From the NCBI RefSeq assembly GCF_000210915.2, contig NC_016620.1, positions 1,736,001-1,800,000 of the forward strand: DNA of 64,000 nt, read 5' to 3'. Of the stretch, positions 9,784 to 18,642 are shown piece after piece. The notes beneath the pieces were generated by a model. It did not search any database. It had not been told where the DNA came from and worked only from the letters and a program-made list of their open reading frames with translations. The first letter of the stretch is position 1; every line of letters starts with the position of its first letter. Position numbers and translations under genes: made by a program. The DNA comes from Halobacteriovorax marinus SJ (GTDB lineage Bacteria > Bdellovibrionota > Bacteriovoracia > Bacteriovoracales > Bacteriovoracaceae).

Positions 9784-9786
9784 TTA
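9784..9786 (-). other. In-frame TAA stop inside a PKD repeat
   Basis: The TAA falls between the two halves of a single PKD repeat and the reading frame is the same on both sides, so this is a nonsense codon and not a frameshift. TAAGGAG, which includes the stop, would be a perfect Shine-Dalgarno match. However, no ATG, GTG or TTG occurs in frame at a usable distance; the first in-frame one is the GTG at 9711, about 75 bases on. Restart by that site therefore looks unlikely. One base change would restore the full gene. Confidence 0.85.
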
Positions 9787-11793
9787 ATCCATATTAAAGA
9801 TTTCAGCTTCTCCGTCGCCCCAACTTATCTCCAATTCTGTTATTTCATCTTCTTTATCTACTGCTATAATTTCACACTCCACCCATCTCTCATCTTGATT
9901 CCAACAATCAATAGAAGAAATGACTGGTGGTCCAGGTTCACTTACTACAACCTTCATTGTTAACTTAGATATTAAACCGTTACTATCAACGACCGTTAAG
10001 GAAGGTAGATACACTCCTGGAGTATAAAAATGAATATGTTCTTTATCTGAACCACTATAGCTCGTTCCATCACCATGATCCCAAACTGTTGATACAATTT
10101 CACTTGTTGGTGAAACAGAGAAGTTACTAGAGAAAGTTACGTGTGGTGCGAACTCTTCAACATCAGCTTTAAAGTCTGCAATAGGTGGCATTGAAGGGAC
10201 ATCGCTATCTGTAACAACAACTGTCTTAATTGCTTCTTTCTGTATCCATTCGTCATCACCAATTTCTTTATTCACGAGCAGAGTAACTTCATACTCACCG
10301 ACATTACTGTAAGTATGAAAGAAGCTTGTTAAACTCTCGGCATCAACTTCTGATGTCGTTCCATCTCCCCAATCGATTTCGACTTCTTCAATACCATCGT
10401 AGGGCTCAAAAGATTTTCTAAAATCAAGAAATGCCTTTTTAGGTGCCACTTGATAAATATCAAAATCAACTACAGGGAGGACCTGTCTCATCACCTCTTC
10501 TGGCCCAACAGTTACAATTCTTGAAAATATATATTTTACATTATTAATATCTACTAACTCTAGAGTTACTTTATGATTGCCTTCACTAAGTCCCGCAACC
10601 TCTGTACTTGTAAGATGATAAAACTCTGATACGTTCACTTCAGTGCTATCATTGATAATATACTTCATAGAAATAACATCTTCTATTGGAAGTCCCTGAT
10701 GATAAACTAAACTTAGTTCACCATCCTCTACTTCATAATGAAAGAAGGCCTCCATATCTGAATCTAGTGAATTATTAACAGTAATTTTCTTAACTGCTGA
10801 ATCTATATAACCACTAGCATCTCTAACAAGGAGTTGAACTTTATAGATCCCTTCACTATCAAAGCTCTTTTTAAATATTGGGTTACTTCCACTTTGAGAG
10901 ACTTCTCCATTCACAATAAATTCATAATTTTCAATACCAATATTGTCACTGGACCTATTAGCGTTAAAAGTGACCTCTTCTAAAACTGAGACTTCTCTAC
11001 TTGAAACTCTGAGCTTTGCACTAGGTCTATCTGAAGAGAAGCAATTACCACTCATGCTTTCATTTTGAACAAGTGTATTCAACTTACACTCTGGAGCTTC
11101 AAGAGAAATTTGTGCTGAATTGATTTGAACATTTTTTGAAACGACTACTTTTCTCTCGGATTCAATCTCTAGAGATGGTGTTGTAACGACAGTATCTCTC
11201 CAAATTGAAGCAAACTCATTTATAGACTTCATATAGATATCACTACTAACCTCGTAGTTAGAAGAGTGTCCAAGAGTAGCTCTATATTCACCAAAGAGCT
11301 CAAGGCTATCTGCTTTTATAGTGGAATGATGTCTGATATGGACTCTGGCCTCTGGAGTGGCCCCTAAGCTTTGTAAGACCAATTTCCTAACTTCAACATC
11401 AGCATTATTTCTTATAACGACTCGCTTAGTTGAATGTAAGGCAACTTCATTAGCTCTAAGAGTAAAGTAAGGATTAAAATAAACACCCTCTTTAGCATTA
11501 ACACATAAATTTCCAGTTGATGTGAAGCTTCTATTCTTTGCAAACCTCACTTTACATGGGCTAAAGATATTTAAGTCAGTATCTAAATTGATATCAAAAT
11601 CAATAATAAGATTCTTTGCGACACCAGAGACGCTATTGTAATCGACTAAGTAGTTATTAAGCTCCGTTAAACTCTTAACTCTCTTATTCTTATTACAAGT
11701 AATCCCCTCTAGGCCACTTGGTAACTGGCACTCTAGAGCATAACTAGAGTTAATAAAAAACAATGCGATAAATAGAAGACGTCCAACATTCAT
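9784..11793 (-). CDS. N-terminal part of giant secreted PKD-repeat protein, ends at in-frame TAA
   Basis: A signal peptide (LLFIALFFINSSYA) opens a 669-residue reading frame. Residues of roughly 60-250 form a beta-rich segment with repeated short strands, like adhesin or filamentous passenger stretches. Then come about four PKD-type repeats, with DWGDGTTSEV and HTYSNVGEYEVTLLV in one of them. The last repeat breaks off after ISWGDGEAEIFNMD, where TAA appears, and its expected second half (HEYSQDGEYNI) continues in frame behind the stop. The intact gene would run from 11793 to 5332 and encode about 2150 residues. A nonsense mutation, a sequencing error, or stop read-through could each explain it. 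Confidence 0.8.
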   Translation of the reverse strand: MNVGRLLFIALFFINSSYALECQLPSGLEGITCNKNKRVKSLTELNNYLVDYNSVSGVAKNLIIDFDINLDTDLNIFSPCKVRFAKNRSFTSTGNLCVNAKEGVYFNPYFTLRANEVALHSTKRVVIRNNADVEVRKLVLQSLGATPEARVHIRHHSTIKADSLELFGEYRATLGHSSNYEVSSDIYMKSINEFASIWRDTVVTTPSLEIESERKVVVSKNVQINSAQISLEAPECKLNTLVQNESMSGNCFSSDRPSAKLRVSSREVSVLEEVTFNANRSSDNIGIENYEFIVNGEVSQSGSNPIFKKSFDSEGIYKVQLLVRDASGYIDSAVKKITVNNSLDSDMEAFFHYEVEDGELSLVYHQGLPIEDVISMKYIINDSTEVNVSEFYHLTSTEVAGLSEGNHKVTLELVDINNVKYIFSRIVTVGPEEVMRQVLPVVDFDIYQVAPKKAFLDFRKSFEPYDGIEEVEIDWGDGTTSEVDAESLTSFFHTYSNVGEYEVTLLVNKEIGDDEWIQKEAIKTVVVTDSDVPSMPPIADFKADVEEFAPHVTFSSNFSVSPTSEIVSTVWDHGDGTSYSGSDKEHIHFYTPGVYLPSLTVVDSNGLISKLTMKVVVSEPGPPVISSIDCWNQDERWVECEIIAVDKEDEITELEISWGDGEAEIFNMD

Positions 11794-12152
11794 AGATCAT
11801 TCCTAAGTTTTAGCAGCGCAATTGTTTCTAAAAGAATTAAATTTAAAACTAAGTATCGCCTTCTTTTACTCAGATATTTAAAAGAATATTTAATTAAAAC
11901 TTAAATTTTAAAGATATGGGGGTGTTAGTAAAATGATCATCAAGATTTCTAAAGGAATGAGTTTTGAACTTTAAGTTACTGAATTTAAGAAAAGAAATCA
12001 CCAACATCACCATTAACAAAGGATTTCAGAGGGTGGCAATAATTTGTGGAATAAAAATCTTCTTTAAAGAAATCTTAAGAAACAACTGAACAAATGGGGA
12101 CATGCTGCTAATCATTTGATACAAATATAGGGTCAACTTAAAGGGAAAAATT
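11794..12152. other. Divergent intergenic region (359 bases)
   Basis: This AT-rich gap separates the giant PKD gene from the methyltransferase and must hold both promoters. A near-palindromic stretch centred on TCTTTAAAGA lies around 12060-12080. The methyltransferase start is preceded by AAAGGGA. I see no open frame with a ribosome binding site and no confident promoter hexamers. Confidence 0.5.
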
Positions 12153-12809
12153 ATGGAAAGAGAATTTTGGGAAAATGCTTGGGATGAAAATAATATTGGA
12201 TTTCATATGAGTGAAACAAATCAATTCTTAAAATATACATTTGATGAAGGTATTGTGTGCGACATTAAAACAGCGCTTATCCCTCTTTGTGGAAAGAGCC
12301 TAGATCTACTCTATCTAAGGGAGATGGGAATTGAGGTCTTTGGTGTTGAGATAGCGACAAAAGCTGTAGAGCAATTCTTCGAAGAAAATTCTCTTGATTT
12401 TGAAATAGAAGAAAAAGGCAATTACAAGATCTACAAAACAAGTGGTATCACAATCTTTTGTGGCGACTTTTTCTCTCTAAAGAGAGATGATCTTCCTAAA
12501 ATTGATTTTATCTATGATAGAGCTTCTAACGTCGCCCTCCCTCCACAGATGAGAGAGAGCTACTATGATCAAATACGAAATTTAAGTTCCGACAATACTC
12601 AGATGCTTCTTCTAACAGCACATTCCGAGGAGGAAGATCAATTTGGTCCTCCCTTTAGTATCAGTAAAGAAGAAATTGAGATGGCCTATAAAGAGAAAGC
12701 GAAGGAATTTAAACTCCTTCACGAGCAGAAGAAGAAAGTCACAAGCAAGAGACTCATTAAGGCCGGACTCAAATCAAGGATAATGGTTGCCCACTACCTT
12801 AAGTTTTGA
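12153..12809 (+). CDS. tpm: Thiopurine S-methyltransferase family protein
   Basis: The 218-residue protein has the length and layout of bacterial thiopurine methyltransferases: a start with FWENAWDENNIGFH, the SAM-binding motif LIPLCGKSLDLLYL near residues 42-55, then GIEVFGVEI and FDFIYDRA-type strands. The family moves a methyl group from S-adenosylmethionine to thiol, selenium or tellurium compounds in the cytoplasm. AAAGGGA precedes the ATG. The gene converges on the copper efflux operon and its last 16 bases overlap the end of cusA, so the two mRNAs are antisense at their 3' ends. Confidence 0.9.
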   Translation: MEREFWENAWDENNIGFHMSETNQFLKYTFDEGIVCDIKTALIPLCGKSLDLLYLREMGIEVFGVEIATKAVEQFFEENSLDFEIEEKGNYKIYKTSGITIFCGDFFSLKRDDLPKIDFIYDRASNVALPPQMRESYYDQIRNLSSDNTQMLLLTAHSEEEDQFGPPFSISKEEIEMAYKEKAKEFKLLHEQKKKVTSKRLIKAGLKSRIMVAHYLKF

Positions 12810-15800
12810 ATTCTTCTTTGCTCGAAGTATGAAAAAACCACTGGAACAATAAAGAGAGTTATAAACTCTACTAGCATCCCCCCAAGAGTGGGGATTGCCA
12901 TGGGCTTCATCACTTCACTACCAGTACTTGTAGACCACATGATAGGAAGCAGAGCGATTACAGTAGTGGTTGTTGTCATCACTAAGGGTCTAATTCTTCT
13001 GGTACCTGCATGAACGATACACTCCTTCAACTCACTCCAATTCGATGGGCAATTCTTTTTAATTGCCTCTTGGAGATAAGTCATCATGACAACTCCGTCA
13101 TCGACAGCGATTCCAAAGAGAGCAATAAAGCCAACCCATACGGCGACAGAGGAGTTAAAACCTCCAACCCATAGGAGTATTAGCCCTCCAGCGAAGGCCA
13201 CAGGGACAGCACTAAAGACGATAGCAGCATTTCTTAAATTCTTGATTCCAAGATAGATAAGGAAAATATTTATAAGAAGAGCAAATGGAATTAATATGAG
13301 AAGTCTATTATTTGATCTCACTTGATTTTCATACTGACCGGCCCACACAATGGAATAACCATGAGGAAGTTCTATATTCTTAGAGACTAATTCCTTGGCC
13401 TCTTCTACAAAACCAATAAGGTCTCTGCCCTGTACATTTAGAAGAACAAGGGACCTGAGCATACCATTTTCAGACTGAATCATCGCAGGCCCTGTAACGA
13501 TATTGATCTTGGCCAACTCAGAAAGTGGAACATGCTGTCCAAGAGGACTAGGAACTAGAACCTTCTTGAGTTCATCAATACGATCTCTAAGCTCTTTCTT
13601 ATAACGTACACGAATAGGATAGCGTTCACGCCCTTCAAAGAATTGCCCAATACTCATTCCCCCAACAGCTGTCTGTAGGATCTTATTAATAGTTCCAGTA
13701 TTTATACCATAGCGAGAAGCGGCCACCCGATCAATATCGAATTCAATATAAGGTTTACCCGAAATCTTCTCCGCGTAAATTCCATAGCTCCCCTCAACCT
13801 TCTCTATCTCTTTTCCTATCTTCGCAGCAAGAGACTCAAGTACTTTTAAATCATCACCAAATATTTTAATTCCTATTTGAGTCTTAATACCAGTGGAAAT
13901 CATAGCGATACGATTTTCAATGGGAAAGAGCCATGCATTAACCAAACCAGGGACTTGAAGTTTTGAGTCAAGTTCATTCATGATGTCATAAATTGAAACA
14001 CCACTTGGCCATTCTTCCTTAGGTTTTAATTTAACAATAGTCTCAAACATCGCCACTGGTGCAGGATCAATTGCAGTACTCGCCCGCCCAAGTTTTCCAA
14101 TAGCATCACTGACTAGTGGATGCTTAATCAGCTCCCTATCCGTATAGGCCAATAACTCTCTGGCCTTAGTCATACTAACGTCAGGTGTTGTCACAGGCAT
14201 GTAGAGAATCTCTCCTTCATTGAGTGAAGGCATAAATTCCTTTCCAATTTGAGTATAGGAATATCCTCCTACTAATAAGAGAACGAGCGGCAGAATCAAA
14301 AACTTAAGTCTATTAGATAGCGTCCAATTTAAAATAGGCTTATAAGTCCTAACAATAAAGGAGCTAACAATATTTTTCTTAATTTCTTTAAGCTCCCCTT
14401 TTAAAAAGAAAGCACTAAGAGCAGGGACGAGAATAATTGCCACAACAACAGAGCCAAACATTGCAAGTGTCTTCGCCCATGCCAAAGGACCAAATAGCTT
14501 TCCTTCACTTCCACTTAGAGCAAAGACAGGCAAGAAGGTAACGATAGTTGTTAATACGGCCGTTAGAATAGCAGGGCCAACTTCTCTAGCAGACTTTACA
14601 ATAATTTCAACTCGCTCAGCTTGGGATATATTACCTTTTCTTTGGGCCAGTGAAGAATAGATATTCTCAGTCATTATAATACCCATATCCACCATTGAAC
14701 CAATGGCGATGACTAATCCCGATAGACTCATAACGTTTGAGTCGATACCTAGGACTTTCATGAGAATAAAACTAATACCTACGCCAAAAGGAAGAGTGAG
14801 AGTGACCAGAATTGAAGATTTAAAATGTAGAAGAAAAATTAAAATTACAATAATTGTTATAATGATCTCTTGAGCAAGAGCACTATAGACGGTTCCAATG
14901 GTGCGCTCAATAACTTCAGTTCGATCATAGAATGGTACAAGTCTAACTCCTCTAGGGAGACCCTGTTCAACGATAGCAATTTTCTTTTTTACATTGTCGA
15001 TTACTTCCTTAGGGTTTTCACCAAAGCGCATCGTGACCACTCCCCCAACAGCTTCGCTTCCATTCTTATCGAGTGCTCCTCTTCTAAAAGAGGGCCCAGT
15101 CTGAACGCTAGCGAGATCACTTACTCTTATAGGAGTTTTATTTCTTACGGACACAACGACGTTTTCAATATCGCCAATGGATTTAAAAAATCCTTTACCT
15201 CTAACTATAAACTCCCTGTCTCCATCTTCAATGACCTCAGCACCAACGTCGATATTACTTTCCTGTATGGCCTTAATAAGCGCAGAAAAATGAATATCGA
15301 AGGCCATTAATTTATTGGGATCAACGTCTATTTGATACTCTTTTACAAAGCCACCAATACTTGCGACTTCACTTACACCGCTCACACTTTGTAGTGAGTA
15401 CTTAACAAAGAAATCCTGTAACGAGCGAAGTTCAACCAAAGACTTTGGATGGGGGTTATCGGGTGTATTCTCTAAAGTATACCAAAAGACTTGTCCTAGA
15501 CCTGTAGCATCTGGACCCATCTTAGGAGTTACTCCAGGAGGAAGCTCTTTTGTTGCTATTGATATTTTAGAGAGTACTCGTGAGCGACTCCAATAGAAGT
15601 CAACATCATCTTTAAAAATAATATAGACAATAGAAAAGCCAAAAGCTGAAGTGGCCCTAATACTTTTTACGCCAGGAAGCCCTTGCATAATAACACTCAG
15701 AGGGTAAGTAACTTGCTCTTCAATATCCTTTGGAGAGCGTCCCGCCCACTCTGTAAAAACGATTTGCTGATTTTCACCTATATCAGGAATAGCATCAATA

Positions 15801-15904
15801 CGCGCTGTCTTTAATGAAAATACAGACAAGAGGGCCACAAAACAAAAGAGAATAACTACTATAGCTCTCTTTCTAATCGAAAATTCAATAAGGTTTTGAA
15901 TCAT
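12794..15904 (-). CDS. cusA: CusA-type heavy-metal RND efflux pump (inner-membrane transporter)
   Basis: At 1036 residues with RND topology, this is the proton-driven pump of a tripartite metal exporter. It starts MIQNLIEFSIRKRAIVV, typical of the family, and keeps the acidic membrane motif VDMGIIMTEN. The three methionines that bind Cu(I)/Ag(I) in E. coli CusA (573, 623, 672) have likely matches near 567 (LYMP), 618 (AMFET) and 667 (NRIAM), with nearly identical spacing. This points to monovalent copper or silver, as opposed to zinc or cobalt. It lies eight bases behind the cusB-like gene, third in the operon. No regulator gene sits beside it. Confidence 0.93.
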   Translation of the reverse strand: MIQNLIEFSIRKRAIVVILFCFVALLSVFSLKTARIDAIPDIGENQQIVFTEWAGRSPKDIEEQVTYPLSVIMQGLPGVKSIRATSAFGFSIVYIIFKDDVDFYWSRSRVLSKISIATKELPPGVTPKMGPDATGLGQVFWYTLENTPDNPHPKSLVELRSLQDFFVKYSLQSVSGVSEVASIGGFVKEYQIDVDPNKLMAFDIHFSALIKAIQESNIDVGAEVIEDGDREFIVRGKGFFKSIGDIENVVVSVRNKTPIRVSDLASVQTGPSFRRGALDKNGSEAVGGVVTMRFGENPKEVIDNVKKKIAIVEQGLPRGVRLVPFYDRTEVIERTIGTVYSALAQEIIITIIVILIFLLHFKSSILVTLTLPFGVGISFILMKVLGIDSNVMSLSGLVIAIGSMVDMGIIMTENIYSSLAQRKGNISQAERVEIIVKSAREVGPAILTAVLTTIVTFLPVFALSGSEGKLFGPLAWAKTLAMFGSVVVAIILVPALSAFFLKGELKEIKKNIVSSFIVRTYKPILNWTLSNRLKFLILPLVLLLVGGYSYTQIGKEFMPSLNEGEILYMPVTTPDVSMTKARELLAYTDRELIKHPLVSDAIGKLGRASTAIDPAPVAMFETIVKLKPKEEWPSGVSIYDIMNELDSKLQVPGLVNAWLFPIENRIAMISTGIKTQIGIKIFGDDLKVLESLAAKIGKEIEKVEGSYGIYAEKISGKPYIEFDIDRVAASRYGINTGTINKILQTAVGGMSIGQFFEGRERYPIRVRYKKELRDRIDELKKVLVPSPLGQHVPLSELAKINIVTGPAMIQSENGMLRSLVLLNVQGRDLIGFVEEAKELVSKNIELPHGYSIVWAGQYENQVRSNNRLLILIPFALLINIFLIYLGIKNLRNAAIVFSAVPVAFAGGLILLWVGGFNSSVAVWVGFIALFGIAVDDGVVMMTYLQEAIKKNCPSNWSELKECIVHAGTRRIRPLVMTTTTTVIALLPIMWSTSTGSEVMKPMAIPTLGGMLVEFITLFIVPVVFSYFEQRRIQNLR

Positions 15905-15911
15905 AACTTAC

Positions 15912-17285
15912 CTAGTGATTATGTCCTTCCATTGCTGGAGAACTTTCCATGTCTTCATAGCCACCAAAGAGCTGCGCCTGTGCATCTAGAAGAAAATTCC
16001 CTTCTATAACAACTTGATCACCTTCTTTAAGTCCAGTGACTACTTCTACATAACCGTCAGACTCAAACCCAGTTTGAATTGATAGCGCCCTAAAGTCTTT
16101 ATCAGAAACTTTGAGCCAAACAACTTTTCTCTTACCTGTATCGATGATGGCCGAGCGTGGTACGACTAGAGGGAGTCCATCAAATTTAATTTCAAGTACA
16201 GCGTTAGCAATCATTCCAGGGCGAAGTTTGCCCGATTCATTCTTTATTGTCGCCCTAACTTTAAGGGTGCGAGACTGTGAATCAAGAACAGGGTTAATGA
16301 AATCAATGACACCATTTATCTTCACACCAGGAAGAGCACTAAACTCTAGCTCTACCCGTTGACCTAATTGGACAAGCGAGGAATCTTGTTCATAGACATC
16401 CATCTCCACCCAAACATCAGAGAGATCTGAGAGTTCGAAGAAATTCTGTCCCTCCTTAAAATAGGCACCAACAAAGGCGTTCTTCTTTCTAACAACACCC
16501 GTTGTATTGGAATAGATAATAATATTCTTTGGAATAGTTTTGTCTTTATACCACTTCTCTATCTGTTTGCTCCTAATTCCTAGGAGCCTAAGCTTTTCTT
16601 TGGATTGCTCAAGCATCTCTTTAAATTCACGCTTCTTTGTCTTAGAAAAACTCTCTCTTGCAACAAGGTACTCTTCTCCTGCAGTAATGAGCTTAGGGCT
16701 ATAGATTTCAACAACGGGATCCCCAACGCGTATAAAACTACCACTTGATTTAACATAGACCTTCTCTACACGACCACCGATTCTAGCGGGAATATTACTC
16801 TCCTTTTCCTCAGATTGAAGTACAGACCCAAGTAAGCGAATCCTCTTTGTCATTCGCATTGAAGTTACGGGAAAGTAGTCTGGTTTAAAGTGAGAGAGTT
16901 GTGAGCTTCGAAGTTTTACCTTCGCTACAATTTTAGAAGCTTCAAAAAGTGAATCGTTAATCATCATCGTTCCATCAATGGGGCACTCTTCTTTCACTTC
17001 ACTTGTGACTTCAGGATAATCTTTACATCTATAGATAACTTTAGGAGTATTGGACACTTGATCTTTACTCTCGATACTGTCATCAACTTCTACTTTAGTT
17101 AAATTCATATGACATATAGGACACTTTCCTGGAGCATCCTCTTTTACACTAGGGTGCATGGAACAAGTATAATAAGTCTTTACACTCCCTGACTTAGAGT
17201 CTGAATCATGAACGTGATTCGAGTGCCCGGACTTGTCGCAACCAAAGCTTAGAAATAGTAGAATTATAATTAGGTATCTATTCAC
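15912..17285 (-). CDS. cusB: CusB-like periplasmic adaptor lipoprotein with metal-binding N-terminus
   Basis: This is the membrane fusion partner of the CusA-like pump. An N-terminal hydrophobic segment ends in a lipobox (LSFGC), so it is probably a lipoprotein anchored in the periplasm. Next comes a heavy-metal-binding domain (YTCSMHPSV and CPICHMNL), followed by a second degenerate Cys pair, then the barrel-sandwich and hairpin parts (GGRVEKVYVKSSG and VVRKKNAFVGAYFKEGQ). I place the start at the GTG at 17285, because GTGAATAG overlaps the stop of the tolC-like gene and GGGGA lies upstream. A GTG at 17300 is the alternative. It probably passes Cu(I)/Ag(I) to CusA. Confidence 0.9.
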   Translation of the reverse strand: MNRYLIIILLFLSFGCDKSGHSNHVHDSDSKSGSVKTYYTCSMHPSVKEDAPGKCPICHMNLTKVEVDDSIESKDQVSNTPKVIYRCKDYPEVTSEVKEECPIDGTMMINDSLFEASKIVAKVKLRSSQLSHFKPDYFPVTSMRMTKRIRLLGSVLQSEEKESNIPARIGGRVEKVYVKSSGSFIRVGDPVVEIYSPKLITAGEEYLVARESFSKTKKREFKEMLEQSKEKLRLLGIRSKQIEKWYKDKTIPKNIIIYSNTTGVVRKKNAFVGAYFKEGQNFFELSDLSDVWVEMDVYEQDSSLVQLGQRVELEFSALPGVKINGVIDFINPVLDSQSRTLKVRATIKNESGKLRPGMIANAVLEIKFDGLPLVVPRSAIIDTGKRKVVWLKVSDKDFRALSIQTGFESDGYVEVVTGLKEGDQVVIEGNFLLDAQAQLFGGYEDMESSPAMEGHNH

Positions 17286-18477
17286 TGAGTTTTTCCCCAC
17301 GTTTATATTTGAGTTGAACCTTTATGCTATCTCGCTTAGAGAGGAGGTCAGATTTAAGCATCAAGAGTTCTTGTAATTTTAGTTCCGATTGTAGTAGTTC
17401 AACATAACTAGAGTTTCCTAGTCCATATGATTTAGATGTTATGGCCCTAGAGTCTTTGGCAAAGTTAATAGTCTTAGAACTTAAAATCTCTAGATCTTTT
17501 TTTATTTTCTTATACTCAATCTCTAACTGATCACTGTCTCGTCTCTTTGAATCTTGATAATTTCTATACTCAAAAAGTGCAGACTGATGTAAGGATGATT
17601 GCTCTCTCTTGTAAGCGTACATCTTAGATGAAATAGGAATAGAGAAGCTAATCGCTCCTGAAACAAAGTCTCCCTTTCCATCAATATTGGAGCGTTTAGT
17701 ATGACCAACAGAAATGGTAACATCTGGGATAAAGTTCTTTCTTGAAGCTGATAGAGCAAGCTTCTGCGCACTGAGTTTTTCTTTTAGGGCGAGGGCCTTA
17801 TAGTCGAAGTCAACTTCAGAAGTTGTCTTTAGAATTTTCCACGGTATTGTCTGTGCATCGATTTCCCCATTTCCTTCTCCTAGTAGATATTCAAGGGATT
17901 TAGTTAACTTTAAGAGATCGTAATCGACTTTACTTAATTTCATCTCCACTTCTGATTTTCTAATCTGGATTTCAAGTAGGGCCTGCCCTGAAACTTTACC
18001 ATTCACATATAATTTCTTAGTGACTTTAATAATTTTATTTAGCCAGTCGAAATTCTCTTTTAGTATTTCTCTCTCTTCTTTTAACTTCCTCTCTAAGATA
18101 ACTATATTCCACAGAGAAACCTTTAACTCTCTAAAAGCGTCTAGAGCACTATATTCTAGGGCCTTTGCCTTGGCCCTTATTGAGTCCCCCATATTGGAAT
18201 ACTTCGTAGTGAGGGCAATCTTCTGACTAATAGAAGTTTCGATACCAGACATTGGAGACTGATCCCTTTTTAAACTATCTTCAGGAAGATTCTTTGCTGC
18301 TATTTTAAGCACGGGATCTCCCCATGAATTTTGACCATCTCCCTTGGCATAGCTCGATTTTGAGAGTGATAGCATTGACTTAACACTTTGATGCTCACTT
18401 AGCATCTCTAGCGCCTCATTAAAGGAAGTGCCATAGGCGTTGAGGGTAAAGAGTAGAATTAAAGCGTATTTATACAT
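17278..18477 (-). CDS. TolC-family outer-membrane efflux protein (CusC-like)
   Basis: The 399-residue protein has a signal peptide (MYKYALILLFTLNAYG), then long alternating helices of the outer-membrane efflux protein fold, including the VSGQALLEIQIRKSEVEMKLSK region and ILSSKTINFAKDSRAITSKSYGLG near the C-terminus. It is the first gene of the operon, and its stop overlaps the cusB start, which fits an exit duct for the metal pump. It is shorter than E. coli CusC (about 460) and shows no lipobox. A 9-base tandem repeat lies just upstream and may belong to its promoter. Confidence 0.88.
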   Translation of the reverse strand: MYKYALILLFTLNAYGTSFNEALEMLSEHQSVKSMLSLSKSSYAKGDGQNSWGDPVLKIAAKNLPEDSLKRDQSPMSGIETSISQKIALTTKYSNMGDSIRAKAKALEYSALDAFRELKVSLWNIVILERKLKEEREILKENFDWLNKIIKVTKKLYVNGKVSGQALLEIQIRKSEVEMKLSKVDYDLLKLTKSLEYLLGEGNGEIDAQTIPWKILKTTSEVDFDYKALALKEKLSAQKLALSASRKNFIPDVTISVGHTKRSNIDGKGDFVSGAISFSIPISSKMYAYKREQSSLHQSALFEYRNYQDSKRRDSDQLEIEYKKIKKDLEILSSKTINFAKDSRAITSKSYGLGNSSYVELLQSELKLQELLMLKSDLLSKRDSIKVQLKYKRGEKLSE

Positions 18478-18506
18478 AGTTAGAGTCTCATATTTGCGTT
18501 CTTCTT

Positions 18507-18533
18507 TGTATTCAATGTATTCAATGTATTCAA
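18507..18533. repeat. Three tandem copies of TGTATTCAA upstream of the copper efflux operon
   Basis: Three perfect 9-base units (TGTATTCAA) run head to tail and are followed by TGCATAC, so the block ends in GTATTCAATGCATAC with outer GTAT/ATAC symmetry. It sits 30-56 bases upstream of the tolC-like start, where a promoter or operator would be. It could be a multi-site regulator target or a slippage-prone promoter spacer; the sequence alone does not decide. Confidence 0.6.
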
Positions 18534-18603
18534 TGCATACATCAATCTCTACGATGAGAACTCACAAATTGTGACAAAACTAGTAATTTTAATGGAATTA
18601 GAG

Positions 18604-18629
18604 AAAAAAAGGGAGGATACTCTCCTCCC
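18604..18629 (-). terminator. Intrinsic terminator of the subtilisin gene
   Basis: Read on the minus strand, a 7-base-pair GC-rich stem (GGGAGGA paired with TCCTCCC, five-base loop) is followed directly by seven T residues. It lies 14 bases after the stop of the S8 peptidase. Confidence 0.9.
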
Positions 18630-18642
18630 CATAGAATTTATT

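Noticed and set aside
9760-9786. Independent start of the C-terminal PKD/peptidase part behind TAAGGAG
   Set aside because: The Shine-Dalgarno match is perfect, but the only nearby TTG is in another frame and soon stops; the in-frame GTG is 75 bases away.
9545-9963. Plus-strand frames facing the giant PKD gene
   Set aside because: They are antisense to a strongly coding PKD region and have no start signal or known motif.
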